Below are positions 12,373 to 24,384 of a stretch of DNA of 64,000 bases, piece after piece. The stretch is from Parus major (Eukaryota > Chordata > Aves > Passeriformes > Paridae). Each line of letters begins with the position of its first letter. Position 1 is the stretch's first letter. Location: contig NC_031770.1 in assembly GCF_001522545.3 (NCBI RefSeq), positions 86,095,594 to 86,159,593 of the forward strand, written 5' to 3'. Both the position numbers and the translations under genes were made by a program. A model generated the notes under the pieces. That model saw only the letters and a list, made by a program, of their open reading frames with translations, was not told where the DNA came from and did no database searches.

Positions 12373-12558
12373 TCAAAATGCAGCATGAGGTCTTACTATA
12401 CAAACTCTGTTTGATCTAAAATCAGTTTGTTTGGTTTTTTTCATGACCTAGTTTATAGACATTTAGTCTGTACTTCATAAATATCAGTATTAAAACATTC
12501 GCCACTTCTCAGTTTGTGGTACTTGCTGATTCATATTTATTTTCTATGAATTAGTTAA

Positions 12559-12674
12559 TCTTATTCTTAAAAGTTACTAAAGCTGCACCCCAGTGACAGA
12601 AAACTCGTATTTTTCATAAATTAAGACTCTGAGATCAAAGATTAACCATCCTAAGAGACAATATGTTATTCTCA
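12559..12674 (-). repeat. Right arm of the 116-bp perfect inverted repeat
   Basis: Exact reverse complement of 10880-10995 over all 116 bases. It contains AGCTGCACCCCAGTGACAGA and ends ATATGTTATTCTCA. Flanking bases diverge at once on both sides. See the left arm and the finding on this segment. Confidence 0.97.
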
Positions 12675-15600
12675 GCACTGTGTTAAAATGATCACGAGAG
12701 AGTGTGGAAGAAAGAATTTTCTTCCACTTGAAACTAGCAGAGTTGTTAGGATTTTTGTGCCTTTATCTGTAGTGTGAAAAATTCTTTCTTCCAAAGATCA
12801 TCTGGGCACATTTCACTCTTTTTTTGAGGGGTTTAAAACACTGCTTGAGCTTTTGATCTCTTCAGAAAGCTTTTGTGCTGGTTTGTTGGTCTGTCCTGTG
12901 AACTACAATATACTTGTGGGATTCTGGGGATGACTAGTTCAATGTTTAATGTCTATGTGCTCACAACTGAAGGAGTCACATTCAGTGACCAAATCACCAT
13001 TTTTTTTTTATTTTCTTCAGCATGAAAGAAGATATAACCCTTTTAAACATGTATAATTTAATTATGTCAAAGCAGCAGAATTTTGTCATTAAAAAGTGTT
13101 CAGTTTTCATAGTCTAGGAACTCTTTGTGTGGGGGGGTAGTGGATTAGGATATATTAATGCAAATTTATGGCTTGTTTTATTGATTTATAGTAGAGCACA
13201 GATTTTAAAAACACATTAGGACAAAATTCCTCAAATAAAACACCCTGAAAAGAAGAAAACTTTGGAAAATTTGGCAGTATTTCAGAATTACATGGGTTTT
13301 ATATCTCATTATATTACTTCAAAGACAGTCTTAAGAATCTGGTCCTTGTACTAGAATTTGTTATAATACCTAAATGCATGATCTCTATCTAAACTTCTTG
13401 GACAAATATGTATTTCAAAATATGATTCACAAAAAACACTCTATGAATTGGAATTAAGAAAAAGTGCATTTCAGGATAATTTTTTTTTCAGCTATACAGA
13501 AGAATAATTTCTCTATTTCCTTAGCAGTTCTGCAGATACAAATATCTTCCAAACAGATCCCTTATTTCTTTTGAAAATGATTATTTTATTTAAATATATA
13601 TCAAGTAAAACAGTGGTTCTGTGCCTTGCCTAAAAAGTAGGACATAAGAACTAATTTCTTTTAATGTAGTTTTCTTATCTACTTGAAAATATTTGAAATC
13701 TAGTTTTAAGTCTTGATTCAATCTAGGGTATCTTATTTTGCAACTTACAGAGAAGGTCATGTGGATGAAGTAACCTGTGTGAATCATTCTGTTGACTTAT
13801 TTTTATCCTAGACTAATTGATTAGTAGATTTGAGAGTAATTTTAGCTTCCACTGAGACAAAACTGAGCTCTGGATCCATGTCTTTTTAGTTCCAGGTAGG
13901 CTTCATCATCAGGGTTGAAAACTTGAGAACACAGAACAACTCAAATGAAAACAGTAAGCATTATCAATAAAAGAGGGTATGGAATACCCTCTGGATGAAG
14001 ACAGAGTAATTTTGATTTCAAATATATTTATGAAAAGAAAAGTAACAATCTAATCAGAAATGTTTAAGGTGTGCTTTTCCTTGGATAAAGAAATTCTTGT
14101 TCCTGTCTTGACCTTTAGCATGTCATAGAAATATGATTCTCTAACCTACTTTAAATGTTTAAGCTTTATAGTCTTCAGTCTTTAACAAATCTCAGATGTT
14201 ACACATGCATTCTTACTTATTTTTTTCTTCAGCTGTTTTCTTCTCTGGGGATCCCATCTAATAGCTTATTGACTATATGCACTGGGTATTCTGTCTGAGA
14301 TATGTCCATCCTGTCAGTTTTTTTCTAGTCCTGGTAAAGTTCATATTTCAAATTACTTTTCTAACTTCTTTTTTAGCCAGTTTCCCCCTTATTCTAAACT
14401 TGCTGCTTGTCTTGCTCTATATCATAGATCTTTTTCCTCATGGTTCTCTTTCTCTAAATATTTTTCCACTTTCATGTGCATCCACTTTCAACAATCCCAT
14501 TATCCCAAATACTTCCCCTCTGTAGTTTTAGATTATATCCCTAACAGATTTCTAGCCACAAAAGATTCCCCATATTCAAGGTAAGGGAATTTTAACCTAA
14601 TATAGCAAGCTAAGCCTGTAGTGATAATTCCCCGGAATTACAGAATTTTTACTCATTAAATTCTTGTGCCAGGATAATTTTTTCTAAATTTCAAACAACA
14701 ATATGATTTTAAATAAAAACAAAAAATATACCACAACTCTTTCCAAATTTTGCAGAAGCTGGAAGTCAAATAAAATCAGCAGCAGGTTTCCTAGAGAATT
14801 TTGTTGTCAAATCAATGCTAGGTCCTTCAGTAGAATTAAGCAGAAGTGAAAGACGAAAATGTCAAGATGTTCAAAAAAACAGACTAATGATTGCACACTT
14901 ATTGACTGATTTATTTTACAATACTTTAAATTAGAAACAATTGTGAATTATGCATCAAGCCATCATTGAATGGCAATCTATGCACATCAGGGATAAAAAT
15001 GGCACATCTGAAACTTTTGACAATTTAATAGTTATCCCATATTAGCTGTCCTATAAAAGAGAACATAGCTTTAATGTAACCTTGGGTGACATTCCAAGAC
15101 TTTCTTTCTTGAGACTTAAATTTGTTTGAAATGTTAATGTTATTTATGTTAATAAGATATTTTTTTCAACACCATCATATAATGAAAACCCAAATTACAA
15201 AATTATTATTTTAGCTGTAGGTTATCAACCAAGCTATACTTAGATCACATGAAGATATTGTTTTGTACTATATAAAACATTTCCCATTTAGATATGTATG
15301 CACATAAACTCGCATTTTCTCAGTGTCATTAAGATTTCTCTCTGTGATGCTTATACAGCATTAGCAAAACACTAATTTTTGGTTGTCATGGCAGAAATTG
15401 AAAGATATTTGGAAAATCTTATATCAGTTTTCTCATTACTAAAATACTAAAGATCCAACTTATGCTTCATGTTGCTATACTGCTACTATAGAAGTACTTT
15501 GTGATATCATGAAGTGGATTTGACTTCGGGTCTTATGCTCAGCAGCCTAATTCCCGGATAGAGTGGTAAAGATAGAATTTAACAACTGCAATATGGGGAG

Positions 15601-18600
15601 GATTTGGAGGGTCTGAAATAGTTCTTACTATTGAACTGACCTTCATTCAGCAAAACCATTTTTACTAAATCACAGAAGGCAAAGGGGTGTGTTAATACAT
15701 GTGTAAATTGTTGGAAAACTCATGGTGTTAGTTCAGCCTTGATTCATATTACCTTTGACAGTTCAAGGGTTGATCTATTCTGTTCTTATGCACATATATT
15801 TGAATAAAATCTTTTTGTTCTAAGCATTCTATAAAATGTGCTTGAAACAAACATAAAATAAAGTCACCTTAGATTTACTGTAAAGTTATCAACAAAAGTA
15901 AGAAACAAGTAAAGAAGAAAAAGAAAACAGAAAGATTCCTATTGAAATGATTATGTCTTGGTAGTTTTATTATTTTAACAGTGTTCTAGCTGTTTGGTTT
16001 ACTTATAATGTCTTCAGAAACTAACCGAACTACTAGGTCTGCTTAAAAGGTTTTCAATATTTTGAAACAAAGGCTGCTACAATGGAATGTCTTAAGGTTG
16101 TAGAACATAAATAAAAAAAAACTTTCACTGAAATTAGGAATATATGGCAAAGTTCCATGTGGCAGAGGAATACCTCTAGGTATTTACTCAGGATGCACAG
16201 TGGTATTGAAACATGAAACTGTATGGGTTGCTGTGATTAAAGAAGCATACTTTGAAAAAAACAGATAATGTATCTTTGACTTTTTCATATAAGATATCAT
16301 AATTATAAATTATTTCTTATTTCTAATCTTTTAACATTTACATCTATGAAATTTCAACTAATAATGTCAGAAAAGTATTATTTACTCTGTACTAAGTAAA
16401 ATAAGTATCACTTAATTAAGAAATAACACTTTTTTTTTCTGACATAATACTTTTCCTCTTTCTAAATCTAACCTTCATTGCAATTTTATTCTTTAGAAAC
16501 TGTCTTCTTTTGGTTCTTCATTACTTGCAAAGAGGTTTGTAATTTTATCAGAGGCACAACTTTCACATTTTATGTTTTCAGGTGCAGTAGGCAAATTACA
16601 TATGTGTGTATGAGATCATTGCTTTTGAGATTCCCCCTGCAGGTCCTTCAACTTCTCTAAAATGTCTTTTTCACACTTTTTTTTATGAACAGATGCATAT
16701 GAACAAGTAATATTTAGCAGGTAATTTCTCAAAATCTTCCCATATATTGTTTACTGACAATTAGGGACACAGAAGTTTTTTCAGAAACACACTGAAGGTA
16801 AGTAAATGTTTCCATTCCAAACTCAAATCCCTAGATGACTTTTGTCATTGAAACATTTTTCATGCTCAGTTATAGAGAAATTGATAATGATTCTTTGGAA
16901 AACAAGTATAAGCATTATTTTACCAATTAAACAGCATGTCAAGGTATTCAAAGTATTCAGACATTTCTTTCTTGTCCAAAAGAAATTGAAAATATGTTTT
17001 CTCAATTTCTTTTAAAAAGTAACTACTCAATAGAGAGGAAGTAATTAACCTTACACTAAAAATTCCATTTGGGGGAGAAAAATTTGGTGGAGACATGGCA
17101 ACTGCAGCCCCTCAGCATCTTCTATTTGGGCATCAAAAGTAGATTCTTTGATTCTACAAATTAAATAAATGGATCACAGTGTCAACCTTCTTTCATTCCA
17201 AAATGCAAAAAAACACACCCCCTATTCCTAGGTAAATGCATGTTCTCCAAATAAATATTATATTTTTCCATTGCTTTGCTAAGGAATTAATCAAACCATA
17301 GTCTATGAAACTAACTGACTTTTGAAAAGAAAATTGGAATAAATCTAATCTTTTCCTGCTAAATTATTATCCTCTTAGGATGACATCAGATGTGAGTGTA
17401 TGTAACAGGGGCATACAAGTTACATAACATCTACACCATTTAAGGCTTTACAGACACAGGTCATCTCTTCTAGATCGCTTTACAGCTGCCCTCTTGGTAT
17501 GAAACGAATAAATGGAAAAATGTTTATAGAAAACCTGCAACTTTTCACAGCAAAAAATGTGGGTAGAACTTATAAAAGGAATAAAATGAAAATATTTTCT
17601 CTTCTCTGTTATTGTCATGTTCTACCTCAGGAACCAACTTCTGCAAATGAGCAAACAAAAATTCAAAAAAAGTTTGTTTTATTTTTGATATAAATTTATC
17701 TCCAAAACAAGCAAGTTATTTTATATGTCTCTATTATTAGTCAGATAAAATTTAAGACTAGAATATCTAAATGTAAAAAAGATGATTGCCTTTGATAACT
17801 TCACTCGACATGTTTAAATATCTCAAAATTTTATTTGAAATGTGATGTTAATGAACTCTTCCTGCCCTGCCTCTTCTACCTGTTGGTGGTAATGTTTGTA
17901 CTAATTAAACCTGTTTTATAGAGCATTTTCTATTATTTGCTTGTATTAGTTCCAGAAAGGAAGCTTTCTTACTATTTATACTATTTTTTTTTCTGTGAAA
18001 TTATTCAGTCATAGATTTCAGATTAAGAAAGACATAGAAGCTTGTTACTCCTGTGCAATTGATTGTTAATCTGGCTACTATGATGGTCTTGATGGAATCC
18101 CTGTATTTCAGAGGAGATACAGAAATAACATATATTGATCTCACCAGTCCAATAAACCTTTTAAATTTTGCTTACACAACCCATGTACAATACTTCATAC
18201 TGTTTAAAAATGAGAAAAGCTTATCTTTATGGGCTATCTCAAGATAATGTATACATTGTTTTAATCTCTGAAAAGTTTATGGAAGAAAAAAGGATTTCAC
18301 CAGGAGAAAAATATTGTTTGATGTTCCAATTTTAGTACCAGTTTCAGAAAATGACTCCCTAGAAAAAAAGATAAACAGGGCTATAAATCACTGTGTGAAT
18401 GGAAGTTGATGGCTTATAGTCTTTTCTACAGAACTGAGGCTGTGGACTCTGTCATGAAGAAATATGTCTATAATAAATTTGGAATTTTTTCTTCATTCCT
18501 TGTCTTACTGTGTCTGAAAATATGAGGCAAACACCCCATGTCTGCAAGGCTTCATAGAATTACTCTTATTTTACAGAATTAACTGAGGAAGAGAGTAGAA

Positions 18601-20937
18601 GCCGTTCAAACAAAACAGATAGCAGAACAGACAAAGGGTGTGAACTCCCGAGTTCAGTTCAGATTTCTGCTTTACTGGAGGGAAAGAGAACCTGACTGGA
18701 TATTCATTCAAGTCAGTGCTACATCTTCCATCCACTAACAAACATTTAAGATAAGTGACAGAGTGAGTGATTTATCTTATATGTGTTTAATAAAGAAAAA
18801 CCTCTAAGTGAAGAATTTTCATCAACATCTAAGTTTGGAAAAAACTCCAACACAATACCAAAGAAAGAAGGGGTAGAAGTTCAGCTATCATATTAAAGGA
18901 CAAACAAAGATACTAGAAACAGTAAAATATTAAAAACTTATATAGCTTTCAAGTAAATTTCAATATTTCAGTGCAGTTAACATTAACAGTCAATAAAATT
19001 TAACACTGGGAATACTGAACAATCAATTTCTTCATGCTGTTCAGGTAGAAGCACCAAACTTCTGCCAAAAAGAATATGTCTTTGTGACGGTTTCATGTTG
19101 ATATGTGCAATTTTAAGAATGAAACTGAAGGCATATATTTTACAATCATTTGATATTATATTCTTGATTGTGCAGAATGCCAAAAGAGCATGTACAATGT
19201 AGTTGTTTGCCATAATCCAAAATTAATATGGAATACTGAATGTTTAATTTTGGGTTTATGTTAGGATACACTGGATTAAATGTATTATTTATGGTTATAG
19301 ATATGAACCAATGCTGCAGTAGCCAACATTTTTGGCAGCTGTGCTCTAGCTTGGTTTGAAGGAGAGCACATAGAAAACCATAGCCACCAGATATTATCTC
19401 CAATGTAGCTGGTGTCTTTTTAGATAATGATACTATTGTGAAGTTTTTACTACTGTGCAGAAAAATATTTTTCCTGTGAGATTACTGATTTGATGAGAAA
19501 AAACTTCATACAAATGGGTCAAAGTTGTTAAAGATTAAATTTATAATCGCACTATATTTCTACATCCATTTATTAATTTGGAATGCTTACTTTCTAAATA
19601 AATTAATGGTATCTAATATAGAAGAATTATTTTTTTTTTTAAAGCTCCATAGAATGAAAGTTCCCTTTCTAGTATTTTTTGTTTCTTAACATTATGGCAG
19701 TAAATTCAAAGAATAAACTATAAATAAATCACTTTCTATAATATTTAAATAATTCAGCCATCTGTTTTGTTCTACATTTGAATATTGCAAAATGGAAAAA
19801 GTCTAAAGGTAAATTTTACTTAAATATTTTGTGCCCAGTTACATGTGTTTAATGATGAATATTCCCACAAAAAAAAAATAAAAATATATATATGCTATAT
19901 TCTATTATTTTGCTAATTGAACACCACCACCTGTTGGGAACAATGAATAATATAGTAATACTGTTACTTCAGGTTAATAAAATCAGAAATTTGCTGATGA
20001 TTGTCATTCAAGACATAGAAGTTTAAATCTTCATTTTTTCCTAGATTGGAGTTAATGTGGACATAATGAAATGTAGGAGCATTCCAACACAAGAAGGTTA
20101 CTACAGATAATTTTTTAAGCGAAATGTCTTATTCTCAAGCTAGTGTTGCACAGGGTCTCAGATTCATAGTCTTAATGTGAATCTCCCAATCAGAATTAAA
20201 ATGATAACATTGAATCACTTTTCTCTCAAATGCTTGTGATAAGCATAGAACTGAGATAGTTTTCGTTTATGTTTTTAATTTTTAAAGTAATTTCTGAGCT
20301 GTGTTACAGCTTCCTGTCATTGTACTTTTGCAATATTTTGCTAGGGATATATGTCAGATGTTATGGAGCAGTGACCCAAGGAAATATTTGGAGGAGAAAG
20401 TACTTTTGATACAGCTTCGATAGACTATGAAGCTAAAGTAGCCAAAACTGGCATAGCTGATTCATTGATACAAAGAAAGAGGCCACTGTGAAAAGCAATA
20501 ATCTGAGAACTGTGTCTACGTACTAGCACATCTTCTTGGATGGACCTATTTGGCTGACCACAAAAAAGAGCTAGGAGTGAAATAACATACCTGCTGCATA
20601 GATTCAATACTGTGTGTGGGGAATCAGAACAAGTGAATTGGGAGCCAAGATATTTGCCAAGGTAAAGTGGTTCAAATTCTGTTGACTGAAGAGTGAAGAC
20701 AGGCTATTTCCTGTGCTGAAGACCTCTATAACCAGTCTATATAGAATACACAGCTGTCTTTAAATATGTACGTGATATATATAGTATTATGTACATTATA
20801 AAGTTTGTAGTGAGATGAAGAATACTTTGGGATTTTCCAAAATTGGTGGCTATTGTGGTATTAACCCGGTTTAATTAATTAATTGTGGTTTAACCTGGTT
20901 TATTTTTTTCTCTACCCCATCTTATTTAAAAAAAAAA
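12675..20937. other. Long AT-rich non-coding stretch, no gene seen
   Basis: About 8.3 kb with no CR1, LTR or SINE that I can recognise and only chance-length ORFs. Small structures: a T-rich run at about 13000-13010 and a perfect 9-bp stem with 3-nt loop at 13972-13992 (AGAGGGTAT / ATACCCTCT). Poly-T runs occur near 16431-16439 and 19630-19639. The low repeat content makes this the best place in the window to look for conserved non-coding elements, but I cannot show conservation from one sequence. Confidence 0.5.
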
Positions 20938-20995
20938 ACCACAACTAAATCATCTTGAAGATTTTCAACCCAAGCCATCTTATGATTCTATGATC
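20938..20995 (+). mobile_element. Possible remnant of a CR1 3' tail, plus strand
   Basis: A short stretch reads ATCATCTTGAAGATTTTCAA, then CCCAAGCCATCTTATGATTC and TATGAT. That order matches the last ~50 bp of CR1 (GATGATCTT..., CCAACCC..., then ATTCTATG octamers). Only the tail is left, so this is tentative. Confidence 0.6.
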
Positions 20996-21984
20996 CTTAT
21001 TCCATGGGACTGTTTGTTGCTGCATAGACTTTTCTTCTCATTCGTCGAGCAACAGTTAAAAAGAGCCACTGAGGAATGGAAAAGGGTAGTGTTTAACTAA
21101 GCGCTTATTTGGCACCCTGCAGAAAAATATTCCTGACCAAGTGTATGATTTATAATGCACTTTGTTTTCAGTTTTAGTCAAGTTATTCCTTTGTGTAAAG
21201 CCAGATATCAAGTAGGCCTCTCTTTCTTCTCTCTGTTTGTATCCAGTTCCTATTTGTTTTAATAAAACTTATCTAAAGCCTCCTAAAGTCAATGAGCCAA
21301 GGCTTCCTTTTATTTTGGATTGGACTAAAGTTGTCAAACCAGAAGCCAAAGTTCACTGTTCTACTACAGAAGATATTTTGAAATAACTTAAAAATACTAT
21401 TAATATTTTGAAAGTTAATTTCGGAACTATGAAATGATTCCCAAAGTGAATAAGACATTTACACAAACGTTGAAAAAATTACTTGCTATGCACTTGATGC
21501 ACGTGATTTAGGCTCTTTTGTATGATGACAATTGACTGCAGCACTTTTCCCCCCCACTATAAGGGGCTTAAGTGATACATTAGCTTACATAAGGCTGATT
21601 GTTATTATCAGCTCAGACCAAATAATGGGACTACATAGGAATTCTTTCCCAACTACTCAGTGAAACTCGTATCTCATTTCTAGAAGACCCAAATCTCATT
21701 TTCCCAGATGACTCTGTAGAGACAGTAGTAGCACATATATCTAATGAAGCTCCTAAAGGATAATATTTTGAAGAAGGTAAAGAAGATTTCATCTAGATGG
21801 ACATTTGACAGGCTATCTGAGAATCCTGTCCAGTGCTTAACAAATCTGACTGTAAAATACTGTCTATTCATGTTGATTTGGTGTTGTTACAATTTACGCT
21901 CACTCTCTCCTTTTCTGTACAGTACTGAGAAAAGCTCAACTCTTTCTCATCTGTGTACTCTCACAACATACTTCATGACAAATT
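20996..21984. other. Non-coding stretch, no gene seen
   Basis: AT-rich unique-looking sequence with a C-rich run near 21548-21556. Overlapping ORFs on both strands around 21680-22016 have no protein signature; the plus-strand one runs into a CR1 relic. Confidence 0.5.
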
Positions 21985-22290
21985 ACAGTGCCTCAGCCTT
22001 TTGTTGTTCATTTTGAACAATCCCAATTGTCTCAGTCTGTCTTGACACATCATGGGCTTCAGACGCCTGAGAATTATGGTGGTTTCTCAGAGGCTTTGCT
22101 TCAATTTGACTGCCTCTCTTTTATCAAGAAGCTGAGCACTGGACTCAGCTCTCCACATGTCTCACCAGCATCTAACAGTGGAAATACCTACCTCAACATA
22201 CTGGCAAAGTTCTTTCCAGTGCAGGTGAGGATGCTTTTGTCCTTGAGTGATGCTGGAGAAGAATGCTGAAGTGTTTGACCTGCAGGGTGC
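21985..22290 (-). mobile_element. Decayed CR1 LINE fragment, minus strand
   Basis: The plus strand shows, in order, GAACAATCCCAATTGTCTCA, CTGGACTCAGCTCTCCACAT, GTCTCACCAGCATCTAACAG and ACTGGCAAAGTTCTTTCCAG. This is the reverse complement of the CR1 ORF2 C-terminal region. Both ends are indistinct, and the right end may continue to about 22330. It is more diverged than the CR1 at 31615. The 93-codon ORF at 21988-22269 is a frame through this relic. Confidence 0.75.
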
Positions 22291-23479
22291 TCTCTGAAAG
22301 CCCATCCTGTGCTGGTACATATATTTAATCTGGACTCATTGTAAGACATTGGTTTTGCCTTTACTGTATTGCATGAAATTCTTCTTATCTCACCAGGAAG
22401 GAAGTTTCCACTGGGATGGGTTGGCAGCATTCTCTTTCACATAGCCAGTTAAAGGTTTCCACACACTGGGAAGAGAAAATGCAACAAGAAATTAGTCAAA
22501 AATCCAAGCAGATGAGCAAGCTAGACCAAGTCAAAAAATCAAAGCAGTAATTTGGTACTGCATTTTAAGAACTATTTAACTCACAGGTTTGAAAATCTGT
22601 CTGAATTTCACAAGACCTCTTTATAAACGCAAAACAAGAGGGAACTACATTCACAAGTGGATAATTTTAAATTGATATAATCATTTTAACTTGAGTGAGG
22701 CTAATGAATGCTTGAAACTACGTATGTATGAAGAATTATAAATGTGAACAATGACAGAAGTTTTAACAAGATTATTTATGGAAACATTAGTCCAAAAACT
22801 TTGGAGGTTGAGATCTTAATCAATGATACCTATGGGGTTTTTTTATGCTTATAATCCTAGTTTTAGTATGGTAAACTGTTGAGTTATTAAACATCTGTAT
22901 TGGCAACAAATATATGTAAGAAATCAACATTTCTGTATTTAAAAGATCTTGGAACACAGAATTTCTCCAGCAATACATTTCAAAAAAATGAGATATGCAT
23001 GAGTCACTTATGATTTCACACTGTAACTTAAATGAAAATAGAACAGAGGAAAATAGGAGTTTTAGTGTATCTAGTATTGTGTGTCTGATAAATTTAAAAT
23101 CTTTTTCTAATGACTAGATATGACTAGTGTAATATATCTCAGTAAGGATCAGTAATTACAGTTCCCTAGAGAAGCAAGGATAAGTATAATTAACAGAAAC
23201 GAAGAGATGACAATAATTTACAAATGCTTGCTCCCTTAGTAAAAAGAGTGTTCTTTCCCTGTGGAGCAGCTCTTTAACTTAATATTTTCATTGACACACT
23301 CTGCAAAATATCTGCAATTGTGCAATGAAGTTCAAGAATTGTAGAAAACTAGGGAGTAATATTACTTTCAGGAAGGAAACTGTACCATATTTGGGCAAGG
23401 AAATGAGGCTGAAAACTATAACATGTGGCTCCAAGCACCATGGTTTAAATGAGTGGAGGATTCACACATTGAGCTACAA
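22291..23479. other. Non-coding stretch, no gene seen
   Basis: AT-rich unique-looking sequence; no recognisable gene or repeat family. Confidence 0.5.
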
Positions 23480-24078
23480 TGGTTGTGGGTTTCCCTGAAT
23501 GGATGCCAGATACCCACCAAGCTTCTCAATCACTCCCCCTTCTCATCTGGACAGGAGAGAGAAAATAAGATGGAAAATAACTCATAGGTTGGATAAAACA
23601 GGTTACTTAAGCAAAAACAAAAGGTTGCCTGAAAAGGCTGTAGAAAACCTAAACCTCAAAGATTAAAACCTCAAAGATTTTATTTTCTACTTCTTCCATC
23701 AGCAAGTGATGTCAAGTCACTTCCTTGGAAGCAGGGCTTTGGCACATGAAGCAGCTACTCTGGAAAACAAATGTAAATGATGAACTCCCTCTCTTCCTCC
23801 TCCTCCTCTTAGCTTTTATATCAAAGTCGATATCATATGGTATAGAATTACCCTTTAGTCAGTTTGGGTCAGCAGTTTTAACTGTGCCACATCCCAAGAT
23901 CTTGCCCACCCACAGCCTATAGAGAAATGTTGGACAGCGCTGATGCTGTGCCAGGACTGCTCAGCAGTGCCCAAAACACCGGTGTGGTACCAACACCTTT
24001 CCATCCACCAGCGCCGAACACTGCCCTCCTGTGGGAAAAATTAACTCCTTCTCAGCCAGACCCAATCCAGCCACACAC
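23480..24078 (+). mobile_element. Solo ERV LTR, family A, plus strand
   Basis: Begins TGGTTGTGGGTTTCCCTGAA, a decayed form of the family-A start, followed by CAATCACTCCCCCTTCTCAT and GGACAGGAGAGAGAAAATAA. Later come a TATCATATGGTATAGAATTA block and a CTTTAGTCAGTTTGGGTCAG block. It ends GAAAAATTAACTCCTTCTCA and GCCAGACCCAATCCAGCCAC. It carries an internal 14-15 bp tandem duplication (AAACCTCAAAGATT, about 23650-23679) and grades into a short CA run (about 24076-24084). No internal retroviral region adjoins. The 65-codon ORF at 23725-23922 is inside the LTR. Confidence 0.85.
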
Positions 24079-24336
24079 ACACATTTAAAAAAAATAAAAT
24101 CTTGGCATCCTATCAATGTTATTTACTTATGCCCTGACTACACCCTTGTCACAAATAATGCAAATTATTAACAATATTAGGATGCTACTAAATGCACGAA
24201 ATCCCATTTTACAAGGTTGTGATAATACTGAAACACAGAAATATTTTAGAAAAATATTCTAGTATAGCAAATAATCAGTTAAAGTTCAGTTCTAAACAGG
24301 TCTGAAGACTGTTAGTAGAGCAGTCTGAAATAAACC

Positions 24337-24384
24337 TGTGTCTGATTCTTTTTCTTTCTCAGAAAAGAAAAAGAATCAGACACA
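24337..24384. repeat. Perfect hairpin: 21-bp stem, 6-nt loop
   Basis: 24337-24357 and 24364-24384 are exact reverse complements (arm TGTGTCTGATTCTTTTTCTT plus one T), around a loop CTCAGA at 24358-24363. Pairing ends at both outer bases. The arm is strongly pyrimidine-rich. It is far longer than a chance perfect palindrome, so it probably arose by template switching. No matching stem extension is seen outside, which argues against a typical microRNA precursor. Confidence 0.95.

Noticed and set aside
10880..12674. A DNA transposon with 116-bp terminal inverted repeats
   Set aside because: There is no target-site duplication outside the arms and no transposase remnant inside; the interior is CR1 fragments and unique sequence.
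13972..13992. 9-bp-stem, 3-nt-loop hairpin as a terminator or regulatory element
   Set aside because: It is short enough to occur by chance in 64 kb, and factor-independent terminators of this kind are not expected in a bird nuclear genome.
24337..24384. A microRNA precursor
   Set aside because: The stem is perfectly paired and only 21 bp with a 6-nt loop, and pairing does not extend outward as expected for a primary microRNA hairpin.
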